Shown in pieces: positions 38,447-47,404 of a stretch of DNA of 64,000 nt. The notes under the pieces are model-generated. The model was not told the origin of the DNA and made no database searches. It was given only the letters and a program-made list of their open reading frames with translations. The stretch covers positions 1 to 64,000 of the forward strand of contig CALZQA010000005.1 in the NCBI GenBank assembly GCA_945828315.1, given 5' to 3'. The DNA comes from an uncultured bacterium. Its GTDB lineage: Bacteria > Bacillota > Clostridia > Lachnospirales > Lachnospiraceae. The stretch's first letter is position 1. Every line of letters starts with the position of its first letter. Made by a program: the position numbers and the translations under genes.

Positions 38447-39337
38447 ATGAAAAAATTTGCACCAATACTGATCTTAATAGCGGGAGTCCTGTGGGGCAGC
38501 ATGGGACTGTTTGTGCGCACGCTGAATGCATCCGGTCTCGCATCTATGGAGATTGTGGGACTGCGGGCGATCGTCACGGCAGTGGCATTGTTTTTATATC
38601 TGCTTGCCTTTGACCGAAAGCTTTTTAAGATCCGATGGAAGGATATCTGGTGCTTTCTCGGAACGGGGATTTGCAGTATCGTCTTTTTTAACTACTGTTA
38701 TTTTAAGGCGATCACGATGACGTCCCTTTCCGTGGCGGCAATTCTTCTTTACATCGCACCGGCGATCGTAATGTTGCTTTCCTACTTCCTTTTCGGGGAA
38801 AAATTGACAAAGCGCAAGCTGCTCTCGCTGGTGATGACCTTTGCGGGCTGTGTGCTGGTGACCGGGATCCTGACGGAGAGCGGTTCTATATCAGCCGGAG
38901 GAATTCTGGTGGGGCTGGGTGCAGGACTTGGCTATGCGTTGTATTCGATCTTCGGCCGTTATGCACTTGCAAAAGGATATGCGTCGCTGACGATCACGTT
39001 TTACACGTTTCTGATCGCAGCCATCGCTTCCTGCTTCCTGACGGATATGGGAAAGGTGGTACGGGTGGCGACGGACAGTGCAGGCAACTTTTTCTTCTGT
39101 CTGGCCTTCGGCGTGCTGTGTACGGTCGTTCCCTATCTGACCTATACCTTGGGGCTACAGTATGTAGAGAACGGAAAAGCGTCTATCATTGCATCCGTGG
39201 AGCCGGTAACGGCGACTTTGCTTGGTGCGCTTTTGTTTCATGAAAAACTTACGGTCACCGGAGTGCTCGGCGTTGTGCTGGTGCTGGCAGCGCTGGTGAT
39301 CTGTAATGGCAATAAGAAAGAAGGAATGGAAAAATGA
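38447..39337 (+). CDS. EamA/DMT family transporter
   Basis: The protein has 296 residues and ten hydrophobic spans in two EamA repeats (about 8-140 and 150-290). LILIAGVLWGSMGLFVRTLN and ASVEPVTATLLGALLFHEKL are the signature ends of each half. DMT proteins mostly export amino acids or other metabolites; the substrate is unknown. It begins 15 bases after the racemase-TetR gene and overlaps the aminopeptidase gene by 4 bases, so it is probably part of the same transcript. Export of a proline-fermentation product or import of an amino acid is speculative. Confidence 0.85.
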   Translation: MKKFAPILILIAGVLWGSMGLFVRTLNASGLASMEIVGLRAIVTAVALFLYLLAFDRKLFKIRWKDIWCFLGTGICSIVFFNYCYFKAITMTSLSVAAILLYIAPAIVMLLSYFLFGEKLTKRKLLSLVMTFAGCVLVTGILTESGSISAGGILVGLGAGLGYALYSIFGRYALAKGYASLTITFYTFLIAAIASCFLTDMGKVVRVATDSAGNFFFCLAFGVLCTVVPYLTYTLGLQYVENGKASIIASVEPVTATLLGALLFHEKLTVTGVLGVVLVLAALVICNGNKKEGMEK

Positions 39338-41133
39338 TACAGGAACGATTAAAAAAACTGAGAGAAGCGATGAAAGAGGCGGGAATTGACTGTTATATCA
39401 TCCCGACCTCGGACTATCACAACAGCGAGTATGTCAGTGAATTTTTCTGCGTGCGCAAATATTTCAGTGGCTTTACGGGATCTGCCGGTACCCTTGTCGT
39501 GTGGGCAGATACGGCGGCATTGTTTACCGACGGGCGTTATTTCATCCAGGCACAAGCGCAGCTGGCAGGCAGCGGCATCACGCTGATGAAAATGGGTGAA
39601 AAGGGTGTTCCAAAGCTCACGGAATATCTGGGGCAGGAGTTGAAGGAAGGCGGCACGATCGGCTTTGACGGCAGAGTGGTGACATCCAATGACGGCATAA
39701 AATATGAGGAGATCGCAGAGAAAAAAGGCGGACGCGTGATCTGGGACGTGGACCTGACAGAGGGTGTCTGGGAGGACCGTCCGGCGTTTCCTGCAACAGA
39801 GGTATGGTTGTTAGAAGGATCCTACTGTGGTGAGACTACGGAAAAGAAGTTGGCGCGGCTTCGGGAGAAGATGGCGCAGGAAAACGCAGATGTGCATATT
39901 TTGACAACGCTGGACGATATCGCATGGCTGTTCAATCTGCGTGCGGATGACGTGGAGTGTTGCCCGGTCTTCCTGTCATACGCGGTCATTACTGCAAAAG
40001 ATGCGTATCTGTTTGCAAATGAGCGTGCTTTTTCGGAAGAAGTAAAAGCATATCTGACAGAAAACGGGATCACCCTAAAAGCATATGATTCCTTTTATAA
40101 ATATGTGTTCGCATACTGCAGTGCGCACGAAGATGACAGGCTATTGCTCTGTGGGAAGCAGATCAATTACCGGCTGAAAAAAGAGATCGGTGATCAGATC
40201 ACCATCTTGGACAAGCCAAATCCTACAACCCTCATGAAGGCGGTGAAAAACCCTGTCGAGCAGGAAAATCTGCGGAAAGCGCATTTGATGGATGCGGTTG
40301 CGGTGACAAAATTTATGTACTGGCTGAAGACATCCGTGGGCAAGGTGCCGATGACGGAGATCAGTGTTGCAGATCAGATCGAACAGTTCCGCAGGGAACA
40401 TGCATCCTTTATCGAGCCGAGCTTCCATACCATCAGCGGTTATGGTGCCAACGGAGCCATCGTTCATTACAGTGCTACACCCGAAACTTGTGCGGACATC
40501 GAGGCAAAAGGAATGCTCATGATCGACAGCGGCGGTCACTACTATGAGGGAACGACGGACATCACGAGAACCTTCATACTTGGTGAGATCACAGAGCAGA
40601 TGAAGCAGGATTTTACACTGGTCGTCCGTGCGATGCTGCGGCTCAAGGACACGCGCTTTTTATACGGCTGCACCGGAGCGAATCTGGATCTGGCTGCCCG
40701 GGAGGTGTTCTGGGAAAAAGGCCTGGACTACAAGCACGGCACCGGACACGGCGTCGGCTATCTCATGAACGTGCACGAAGGTCCCAACAGTTTCCGTTAC
40801 AAGGTGGCTGACATGCCGGAGAACTGGGTATTTGAGGAAGGGATGGTGACCACCGATGAGCCCGGCATCTATATCGAGGGCAGCCACGGTGTGCGCATCG
40901 AAAATGAGCTGCTCTGTCGCAAGGGAGAGGAAAACGAGTACGGACAGTTCATGTATTTCGAGAACCTGACCTATGTGCCCATCGACCTGGACGGCATTGA
41001 TCCTTCCGCAATGGAACCGAAGGAGATCGAGTCACTCAACCGTTTTCATCAGGATGTGTATGAAAAGCTCGCGCCGTATTTTGCTGGTGAAGAGCTTGCG
41101 TGGCTGAGAGAAGCGACAAGAAAAATTTCATAA
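39334..41133 (+). CDS. pepP: Aminopeptidase P family (M24B) Xaa-Pro peptidase
   Basis: The protein has 599 residues, the three-domain long form of aminopeptidase P. There are two creatinase-like N-terminal domains (IIPTSDYHNSEYVSEFF, LTTLDDIAWLFNLRADDVEC) and a pita-bread catalytic domain from about 310. The metal ligands are in MIDSGGHYYEGTTDITRTF, GTGHGVGYLMNVHEGP, TTDEPGIYIE and RIENELL. It removes the residue before proline and would supply proline-containing peptides. Its overlap with the transporter gene and place behind prd genes suggest a peptide-to-proline feeding role. No signal peptide, so it is cytoplasmic. Confidence 0.92.
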   Translation: MIQERLKKLREAMKEAGIDCYIIPTSDYHNSEYVSEFFCVRKYFSGFTGSAGTLVVWADTAALFTDGRYFIQAQAQLAGSGITLMKMGEKGVPKLTEYLGQELKEGGTIGFDGRVVTSNDGIKYEEIAEKKGGRVIWDVDLTEGVWEDRPAFPATEVWLLEGSYCGETTEKKLARLREKMAQENADVHILTTLDDIAWLFNLRADDVECCPVFLSYAVITAKDAYLFANERAFSEEVKAYLTENGITLKAYDSFYKYVFAYCSAHEDDRLLLCGKQINYRLKKEIGDQITILDKPNPTTLMKAVKNPVEQENLRKAHLMDAVAVTKFMYWLKTSVGKVPMTEISVADQIEQFRREHASFIEPSFHTISGYGANGAIVHYSATPETCADIEAKGMLMIDSGGHYYEGTTDITRTFILGEITEQMKQDFTLVVRAMLRLKDTRFLYGCTGANLDLAAREVFWEKGLDYKHGTGHGVGYLMNVHEGPNSFRYKVADMPENWVFEEGMVTTDEPGIYIEGSHGVRIENELLCRKGEENEYGQFMYFENLTYVPIDLDGIDPSAMEPKEIESLNRFHQDVYEKLAPYFAGEELAWLREATRKIS

Positions 41134-41146
41134 TAATTCATTTTAT

Positions 41147-41221
41147 AACCCCCGAAATCGTCTTTTTGAGCAGATCCTTTTTTAGAAGGAAACTGAGGTG
41201 AAAAGAATGACGGGGGTTTTT
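41147..41221 (+). terminator. Terminator after pepP
   Basis: AACCCCCG (41147-41154) pairs with CGGGGGTT (41211-41218), followed by TTT. The 56-base loop contains further TC/GA-rich pairing. Confidence 0.65.
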
Positions 41222-41231
41222 GATTTCTCGG

Positions 41232-41260
41232 TTGAAAAGGCTAAAGTTTGATGTTATACT
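41232..41260 (+). promoter_or_regulatory. Promoter of pyrE
   Basis: TTGAAA (41232-41237), 17 bp, TATACT (41255-41260), directly after the pepP terminator and 74 bp before the pyrE start. Confidence 0.7.
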
Positions 41261-41333
41261 TAAAAAGCATATGTGTGCATTGAAATAGGAAAGACAAATG
41301 CCAAAAGGCTTAAAAACAGGAGGATCTGATAAA

Positions 41334-42020
41334 ATGGAAGCTTACAAGAAAGAATTTATTGATTTTATGGTAGACAGTCAGGTGTTAAAATTCGGTGATT
41401 TTACGTTGAAAAGTGGACGGAAATCGCCGTTTTTCATGAATGCAGGTGCTTATGTGACCGGAACACAGCTCATGAAGTTGGGTGAGTATTATGCAACTGC
41501 GATCCACGAAAACTTCGGGGATGATTTTGATGTGCTGTTCGGACCTGCATACAAGGGAATCCCGATCAGCGTTGTGACAGCAATTGCTTACAGCAAACTG
41601 TACGGAAAAGAGATCCGTTACTGTTCTGACAGAAAGGAAGAAAAAGATCACGGAGCAGATAAGGGAAGTTTCCTCGGCAGCAGCTTGAAGGATGGTGACA
41701 GAGTGATCATGATCGAGGACGTTACCACTTCCGGAAAATCCATGGAAGAGACGGTTCCAAAGGTAAGAGGTGCTGCAAATGTTGAGATCCTGGGTCTCAT
41801 GGTATCTTTAAACCGTATGGAGGTCGGTCTTGGCGGCGAGAAGAGCGCACTGGACGAGATTCAGGAGAAATATGGTTTCCGGGCTTGTGCGATCGTGACT
41901 ATGGCAGAGGTCGTGGAAGCGCTTTACAACAAGCCGGTAAACGGAACCGTGCTCATTGACGATGAATTAAAAGCACGGATCGATGAATACTATAAGCAGT
42001 ACGGAGTAAAGGAAGTATAA
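41334..42020 (+). CDS. pyrE: Orotate phosphoribosyltransferase
   Basis: The enzyme has 228 residues. It condenses orotate with PRPP to give OMP in pyrimidine synthesis. The PRPP-binding motif VIMIEDVTTSGKSMEETV is clear, as are KSGRKSPFFMNAGAY at the N terminus and FGPAYKGIPISV. The ATG at 41334 has ACAGGAGGA 10 bases upstream; the earlier in-frame ATG at 41298 is rejected. No PyrR or other pyrimidine gene is adjacent. A VanZ-type gene starts 6 bases after its stop. Confidence 0.94.
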   Translation: MEAYKKEFIDFMVDSQVLKFGDFTLKSGRKSPFFMNAGAYVTGTQLMKLGEYYATAIHENFGDDFDVLFGPAYKGIPISVVTAIAYSKLYGKEIRYCSDRKEEKDHGADKGSFLGSSLKDGDRVIMIEDVTTSGKSMEETVPKVRGAANVEILGLMVSLNRMEVGLGGEKSALDEIQEKYGFRACAIVTMAEVVEALYNKPVNGTVLIDDELKARIDEYYKQYGVKEV

Positions 42021-42026
42021 GTATTC

Positions 42027-42515
42027 ATGAAAGACCGGCAGGTAGATGATGGGACATATGTGGTTGGCTGGTGCATGTTCATTGTGTATCTCTTGTCACT
42101 GGCATATTTTTTGTTTTTCGCGGAAGCGACCGGACGGACGTTTACGGAGCGGACCTATCAGTACAATCTGATACCTTTCCATGAGATCCGGCGTTTCCTG
42201 ACCTATCGCAGACAGCTCGGTTTTGCGGCAGTCACACTCAATCTGGTGGGAAATGTGCTGGCGTTTGTTCCCTTTGGACTGTTCTTGCCTCTGCTTGTGA
42301 GGCGGGTGCGGTCTATGGGAAAGACATTGCTGCTCGGTTTTGAATTTTCACTGCTGGTGGAAATCGTACAGCTTTTCAGTAAGGTGGGCAGCTTTGATGT
42401 GGATGATATTATATTAAATACGCTGGGCGTATTTGCCGGGTATGTGCTGTTTTGGCTGATGCGCGTTTTGCACTCGCATAAAAACGGAGATGGGTTGACA
42501 CATGAGACGAAATAA
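42027..42515 (+). CDS. VanZ family membrane protein
   Basis: The protein has 162 residues and four hydrophobic spans. YQYNLIPFHEIRRFLTYRRQ, NLVGNVLAFVPFGLFLPLL, SLLVEIVQLFSKVGSFDVDD and IILNTLGVFAGYVLF match the VanZ pattern. VanZ gives teicoplanin resistance in enterococci; most homologues, including chromosomal ones like this, have no assigned role. It overlaps the next gene by 14 bases. Confidence 0.85.
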   Translation: MKDRQVDDGTYVVGWCMFIVYLLSLAYFLFFAEATGRTFTERTYQYNLIPFHEIRRFLTYRRQLGFAAVTLNLVGNVLAFVPFGLFLPLLVRRVRSMGKTLLLGFEFSLLVEIVQLFSKVGSFDVDDIILNTLGVFAGYVLFWLMRVLHSHKNGDGLTHETK

Positions 42516-42834
42516 TAAAAGTGTAAAGTTTACGAATAAGAGCTATTCAAAGCCGGGCATTGCATCGCTGGTAATTTCAATATTTTCACTGATCTGGCTG
42601 GTTTATGCGGTCTTCCGGACATATCTGGCGGGAGATGCTGCAGGCAATGTGCTGGGTGGTGTGGGAATGCTGGCACTGGTGTTGCAGATATTTGCATTGG
42701 TGTTTGCGGTGCGCGCACTGCGTGAGGATGATGTGTTCAGAGGGATTCCAAAGGCGGCGGTCGTGACGGCGGTCGTGTTGCTTTTGCTGTGGGCAGGAGT
42801 CTACGGACTTGGAATATATTCTGCATTTGTATAA
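42502..42834 (+). CDS. Small membrane protein (possible DUF6142)
   Basis: The protein has 110 residues. A basic N terminus (MRRNNKSVKFTNKSYSKPG) is followed by three hydrophobic segments: IASLVISIFSLIWLVYAVF, VLGGVGMLALVLQIFALVFA and AAVVTAVVLLLLWAGVYGLG. The pattern SKPGIASL...ALREDDVFRGIPKAA resembles a small conserved Lachnospiraceae membrane family, which I recall as DUF6142 but cannot confirm. It overlaps the VanZ gene. Confidence 0.6.
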   Translation: MRRNNKSVKFTNKSYSKPGIASLVISIFSLIWLVYAVFRTYLAGDAAGNVLGGVGMLALVLQIFALVFAVRALREDDVFRGIPKAAVVTAVVLLLLWAGVYGLGIYSAFV

Positions 42835-42916
42835 TTTATGTAACTATTCAGAACCGTAGGATGTTTGTGATCGAGCCGGGGTAAATAGTTACTGATCTTA
42901 GGAAGGAAATGATAAA

Positions 42917-44989
42917 ATGGGTTATCGAGAGGAATATCGGGAAGCAAATGAGGAAGTAAGGGAGCGTTATGAGCTGGTGATGGATCGGATCCTGGAGCTT
43001 CGGACCGAGCATAACGTAGAGGAGAAATATTGGCCCTATTTTCGCAGGCTCGCCGATATTTTTATGATGGTAGATGAGACCTTGAAAAAAGAGGAAAGCG
43101 GTGCGCTGGATCAGAGAGATCTCTCCGAGTGCGAGGAGATGAGCTGGCAGTTTTATTATGAGCTGCAGGAGGGCAATTATGACCGGTGCTATGCGAATCC
43201 GACAGTGGCAGTAGAGCTTTTGGGCGAGGAGTTTGGTCAGATGCTCTGCTTTTTATATACGGAGCTGCGGGCGGCGATCCCCTATGCATTTGAGGGCAGG
43301 AAACGTGACATCACCATCCTGTGTGAGCTGTTTGTGCAGATCTACAATTGCTTTGAGTCTGAGGAGGGCGCAGACAAGAAGGAGATCGAGCAGATCATTT
43401 ACTGGTTTTTCCATGACTATAGCGAGATCTTTGTGGAGCAGAGCGTGCGGGAGATGCTTGACCCGTCGCTGGATTTCTTTACAAAGATCGTGATGGAGTC
43501 AGAGCTGACAGACCTAAGCTACCTGTATCGCTATGGCGAATATATCAGCAGCAGTGAACTTCAGGTGGCGGAATATCTGAATTCGTTGCCGGAAGAGCAG
43601 ATCCAGTCGATGGCGGATACTTATACAGAGGGCTATCGGATCGGGTTTGAGGTGACCGGAAAGGATCTCAGCAAAAAGAAAACTGTTGATGTGCGCTATC
43701 CCATCGGATTTGAGCGTATGGTGCGTGCAGCCATCAAAAACTTTGAGAAGATGGGGCTGCAGCCGGTCATTTACCGCGACAGCATCAATTCCATGGGCAA
43801 TCGCGGAAACGGGAAAAAAGGCTGTTTTGTGAAGTCTGTCAACCGTCAGTTCGATTACGATCACAAATCCGACCGCGCCTTTTATCTGGATAAGGCTTTC
43901 GTGGAGCGAAGATTGGAAGTGTTGCGCACTTCATATGAAAAATACAAAGATCTGGCGGCAGTCTACGCAGGCCCGGCAGTGATCGAGACCTTCGGCGAGA
44001 CTCCGTTCCAGCCGAAAAACAACCCGGCTGCCCTGAATTACACAGACAAGCAGCAGGAACTGAACGTGTACAATGCCAGTGCAAGTGCACAGATCACGAA
44101 TCAGTATATCAAGGGTGAGGAGCGCAGTTTCACGATCATCGCCTACCCAATCCCTGCGATAGGCAGAAATTTCAAGGAGATCTTTGCACGGACGGTGGAG
44201 ATCAATACGCTGGATTACATGCTTTACCGTGATATGCAGCAGAAGATCATCGATGTGCTTGATCTGGCTGATCATGTGCATATTAAGGGAAAGGGAAAGA
44301 ATCATACGGATCTGACCGTGAAGATCCATCAGCTGAGCGATCCGGCGAGCCAGACGGCTTTTGAGAACTGTGTGGCGGATGTGAATATTCCGGTTGGCGA
44401 GGTGTTTACTTCTCCGGTGCTGGCGGGTACAAACGGAACGCTGCATGTGACGAAGGTATTTTTGAATGAACTGGGTTATGAGAACCTTTCATTGACATTT
44501 GAGGATGGTATGGTGAAGGATTACAGCTGCAGCAATTTTGCAAGTGCGGCGGAAAATCAGAAGTATATTCATGAGAACCTGCTCATGCATCACGATACGC
44601 TGCCGATGGGCGAATTCGCCATCGGAACAAACACGACTGCTTACCGCATGGCGCGTGATTTTGACATTGCGGATAAGCTGCCGATCCTGATCGCGGAGAA
44701 GACGGGTCCTCATTTTGCAGTGGGCGATACCTGCTATTCCCACGCGGAGGATACGCCGGTGTTCAATCCGGACGGCAAGGAGATCATCGCGAGAGACAAT
44801 GAAGTTTCTGTTCTGCGAGGGGAGGATCTGTCCAAGGCATATCTCAACTGTCATACGGATATCACGATCCCTTACGATGAGCTGGATTCCATCATTGCCG
44901 TCGAGGCGGACGGCACGGAACATCCGATCATTCTGGATGGACGGTTTGTCGTGCCCGGCACGGAGGAACTGAACCGGCCGCTGGAGTAG
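42917..44989 (+). CDS. M29 family aminopeptidase, long form
   Basis: The protein has 690 residues. The C-terminal 400 or so match the thermophilic metallo-aminopeptidase (AmpS/M29) family. Candidate metal ligands include the Glu in VGEVFTSPVLAG, the Glu in MGEFAIGTNTTAY, and His/Asp in KTGPHFAVGDTCYSHAED, FNPDGKEIIARDNE. The first 280 or so residues (helical, acidic) are extra, because typical M29 enzymes are near 400 residues. They could be an additional regulatory or oligomerisation domain. GGAAGG precedes the ATG. It is probably a cytoplasmic peptide-degrading enzyme; it stands alone between short intergenic regions. Confidence 0.8.
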   Translation: MGYREEYREANEEVRERYELVMDRILELRTEHNVEEKYWPYFRRLADIFMMVDETLKKEESGALDQRDLSECEEMSWQFYYELQEGNYDRCYANPTVAVELLGEEFGQMLCFLYTELRAAIPYAFEGRKRDITILCELFVQIYNCFESEEGADKKEIEQIIYWFFHDYSEIFVEQSVREMLDPSLDFFTKIVMESELTDLSYLYRYGEYISSSELQVAEYLNSLPEEQIQSMADTYTEGYRIGFEVTGKDLSKKKTVDVRYPIGFERMVRAAIKNFEKMGLQPVIYRDSINSMGNRGNGKKGCFVKSVNRQFDYDHKSDRAFYLDKAFVERRLEVLRTSYEKYKDLAAVYAGPAVIETFGETPFQPKNNPAALNYTDKQQELNVYNASASAQITNQYIKGEERSFTIIAYPIPAIGRNFKEIFARTVEINTLDYMLYRDMQQKIIDVLDLADHVHIKGKGKNHTDLTVKIHQLSDPASQTAFENCVADVNIPVGEVFTSPVLAGTNGTLHVTKVFLNELGYENLSLTFEDGMVKDYSCSNFASAAENQKYIHENLLMHHDTLPMGEFAIGTNTTAYRMARDFDIADKLPILIAEKTGPHFAVGDTCYSHAEDTPVFNPDGKEIIARDNEVSVLRGEDLSKAYLNCHTDITIPYDELDSIIAVEADGTEHPIILDGRFVVPGTEELNRPLE

Positions 44990-44995
44990 GGAAAA

Positions 44996-45051
44996 GAAGT
45001 GTTTGCCTGCTGGTGTCGGTACAGACATAAAATTCAGGCAAAAAGCACTTC
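44996..45051 (+). promoter_or_regulatory. Long hairpin without U tract before purE
   Basis: GAAGTG-TTTGCCTG (44996-45009) pairs with CAGGCAAA (45035-45042), AAG bulge, CACTTC (45046-45051). C-rich sequence follows instead of U. It could be a 3' end or leader structure. TATAAT at 45118-45123 may be the -10 of the purE operon promoter (weak -35). Confidence 0.45.
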
Positions 45052-45180
45052 CCCCGGAAAACAGTGTATGTTAGAATAGTAGCGGCTACGGGCAACTGTA
45101 GTCTGAAAGTTCTTAATTATAATGAACGGCAATATTTTATAGAAACAAAAAATGATCACCATAGAAGAAGGAGAACAATT

Positions 45181-45681
45181 ATGGCAAAAGTAGGAATCGT
45201 CATGGGCAGCGACTCAGATATGCCCGTTATGGCAAAGGCAGCAGACATTCTGGACAAGCTGGGCATCGATTATGAGATGAATATCATCTCTGCCCACAGA
45301 GAGCCGGAGGAGTTTTTTGAGTATGCAAAGACTGCAGAGGAGCGGGGCTATAAAGTCATCATTGCAGGTGCAGGCATGGCAGCACATCTGCCGGGCATGT
45401 GCGCAGCAATCTTCCCGATGCCGGTCATCGGAATCCCGATGCACACCACATCCTTAGGTGGAAGAGATTCACTTTATTCCATCGTACAGATGCCCACCGG
45501 AATTCCGGTAGCGACGGTAGCGATCAACGGCGGTGCCAACGCGGGACTGCTGGCTGCAAAGATCCTTGCGACAAGCGATGCGGCACTTTTGGACAAGCTG
45601 AAAGCATATTCCAAGGAGTTGAAGGAGCAGGTTGTGGCAAAGGATGCCAAGTTGCAGGAAGTTGGATATAAAAATTACTAA
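45181..45681 (+). CDS. purE: N5-carboxyaminoimidazole ribonucleotide mutase
   Basis: The enzyme has 166 residues. It converts N5-CAIR to CAIR in purine synthesis. VGIVMGSDSDMPVMAKAA and ISAHREPEEFFEYAK at the N terminus, then AGAGMAAHLPGMCAA and PVIGIPMHTTSLGG-DSLYS, are the class I PurE fingerprint. ATG at 45181 has AGAAGGAGAAC upstream; the longer frame from 45064 is not needed. It heads a tightly packed pur-thyA-folA gene string. Confidence 0.95.
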   Translation: MAKVGIVMGSDSDMPVMAKAADILDKLGIDYEMNIISAHREPEEFFEYAKTAEERGYKVIIAGAGMAAHLPGMCAAIFPMPVIGIPMHTTSLGGRDSLYSIVQMPTGIPVATVAINGGANAGLLAAKILATSDAALLDKLKAYSKELKEQVVAKDAKLQEVGYKNY

Positions 45682-45707
45682 TAAATAAACATTCAGGAGG
45701 AACAGAA

Positions 45708-46733
45708 ATGGATTACAAGCATTCAGGAGTGGATATCGAGGCAGGCTACAAGTCCGTCGAGTTGATGAAGGAGTATGTAAAAGGAACCATGCGCCCGGAA
45801 GTATTGGGCGGCTTAGGCGGATTTTCCGGTGCATTTTCACTGGACAAGATCAAGGAAATGGACGAGCCGGTATTACTTTCCGGAACGGACGGCTGCGGAA
45901 CGAAGGTAAAGCTGGCGTTTCTTATGGACAAGCATGATACCATCGGTATTGATGCGGTGGCAATGTGCGTGAATGATGTGGCGTGTGCAGGCGGTGAACC
46001 GCTGTTCTTCCTTGATTATATTGCATGCGGAAAAAATTATCCGGAAAAGATCGCGACGATCGTCAGCGGTGTAGCGGAGGGTTGCAAGCAGTCCGGCTGT
46101 GCACTGATCGGCGGTGAGACCGCAGAGCATCCGGGGCTGATGCCTGAGGATGAATACGATCTGGCAGGCTTTGCAGTTGGTGTCGTTGACAAAAAAGACA
46201 TCATCACAGGCGAAGATTTAAAAGACGGCGATGTATTGATCGGTATGGCTTCTACCGGTGTACATTCCAATGGTTTTTCACTGGTACGCAAGATCTTTAA
46301 AATGGACAAAGAGACATTGAATACATATCATGAGGAGCTTGGAAAGACACTTGGCGAGGCACTTCTTGCACCCACACGTATCTATGTAAAAGCGTTGAAA
46401 AACGTAAAGGAAGCAGGTGTGCGCGTAAAGGCATGCAGCCACATTACTGGCGGCGGCTTCTATGAGAACATTCCCCGTATGCTTCCGGAAGGCAAGCATG
46501 CTGTGATCGAGAAAAACAGTTATCCGATCCCTCCGATCTTTACCATGATGGCAAGAGAGGGTGATGTGGAAGAGCAGATGATGTACAACACCTACAACAT
46601 GGGTCTTGGAATGATCGTTGCGGTTGATCCCGCAGATGTGGATAAGGCAATGGAGGCAATGAAGGCAGCAGGCGATACCCCGTACGTGGTAGGTAAGATC
46701 ACAGACGGAGAAAAGGGAGTGACCTTATGTTAA
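45708..46733 (+). CDS. purM: Phosphoribosylformylglycinamidine cyclo-ligase (AIR synthase)
   Basis: The enzyme has 341 residues. It closes the imidazole ring of FGAM using ATP. SGVDIEAGYKSVELMK, VLLSGTDGCGTKVKLAF, DAVAMCVNDVACAGGEPLFF, LIGGETAEHPG and ITGGGFYENIPRMLP are the expected conserved blocks. CAGGAGGA gives the ribosome site. It overlaps purN by 7 bases. Confidence 0.95.
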   Translation: MDYKHSGVDIEAGYKSVELMKEYVKGTMRPEVLGGLGGFSGAFSLDKIKEMDEPVLLSGTDGCGTKVKLAFLMDKHDTIGIDAVAMCVNDVACAGGEPLFFLDYIACGKNYPEKIATIVSGVAEGCKQSGCALIGGETAEHPGLMPEDEYDLAGFAVGVVDKKDIITGEDLKDGDVLIGMASTGVHSNGFSLVRKIFKMDKETLNTYHEELGKTLGEALLAPTRIYVKALKNVKEAGVRVKACSHITGGGFYENIPRMLPEGKHAVIEKNSYPIPPIFTMMAREGDVEEQMMYNTYNMGLGMIVAVDPADVDKAMEAMKAAGDTPYVVGKITDGEKGVTLC

Positions 46734-47350
46734 AATTAGCAGTCTTAGTGTCCGGCGGCGGCACCAATCTGCAGGCAATCATCGATGCGATCGACGCGGG
46801 AACGATCACAAATGCGAAGATCGACGTGGTGATCAGCAACAATGTGAATGCATATGCGCTGGAGCGCGCAAAAAATCATGGCATTGAGGGTATGTGCATC
46901 TCGCCGAAGTCTTATGAGAGCAGGGAGCAGTTCAACGATGTGCTGACACAGACGATCGTAGATCGCGGGATCGATCTGGTCGTTCTGGCAGGTTACCTGG
47001 TGATCATTCCGCCCCAGCTTATTGCGGCTTATAAAAACAGGATCATCAACATTCATCCGTCACTCATTCCCTCTTTTTGCGGAACGGGTTATTACGGTCT
47101 GAAGGTACATGAAGCAGCATTAAAACGCGGTGTCAAGGTAACCGGAGCGACCTGTCATTTTGTGGATGAGGGCACGGACACCGGCCCGATCATTTTGCAG
47201 AAAGCAGTGGAAGTCTTGCCGGATGACACGCCGAAAAGTCTGCAGCAGCGCGTGATGGAGCAGGCAGAGTGGGTGATCATGCCAAAGGCGATCGATCTGA
47301 TCGCAAACGGAAAGATCTGTGTTGAGGACGGTGTCGTGAAGATTCTGTAG
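46727..47350 (+). CDS. purN: Phosphoribosylglycinamide formyltransferase
   Basis: The enzyme has 207 residues and transfers formyl from 10-formyl-THF to GAR. AVLVSGGGTNLQAIIDAI is the phosphate loop. LVVLAGYLVIIPPQLI, INIHPSLIPSFCGTGYYG with the catalytic Asn/His, and TGATCHFVDEGTDTGPII with the Asp are present. It begins within purM, giving translational coupling, and feeds on the folate pool maintained by thyA/folA just downstream. Confidence 0.95.
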   Translation: MLKLAVLVSGGGTNLQAIIDAIDAGTITNAKIDVVISNNVNAYALERAKNHGIEGMCISPKSYESREQFNDVLTQTIVDRGIDLVVLAGYLVIIPPQLIAAYKNRIINIHPSLIPSFCGTGYYGLKVHEAALKRGVKVTGATCHFVDEGTDTGPIILQKAVEVLPDDTPKSLQQRVMEQAEWVIMPKAIDLIANGKICVEDGVVKIL

Positions 47351-47404
47351 TAGGCTGGTTACAGGCCGATACACTATAAAGATAAATTTTAGGAGGCAAA
47401 TACC

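Noticed and set aside
42027-42515. Glycopeptide resistance locus because of the VanZ gene
   Set aside because: No vanA/H/X/R/S genes nearby; isolated VanZ-type proteins are common and of unknown role.
45052-45180. Possible purine riboswitch before purE
   Set aside because: The conserved purine aptamer core (paired P1 with the two loop-loop segments) could not be found, and no terminator/antiterminator pair precedes purE.
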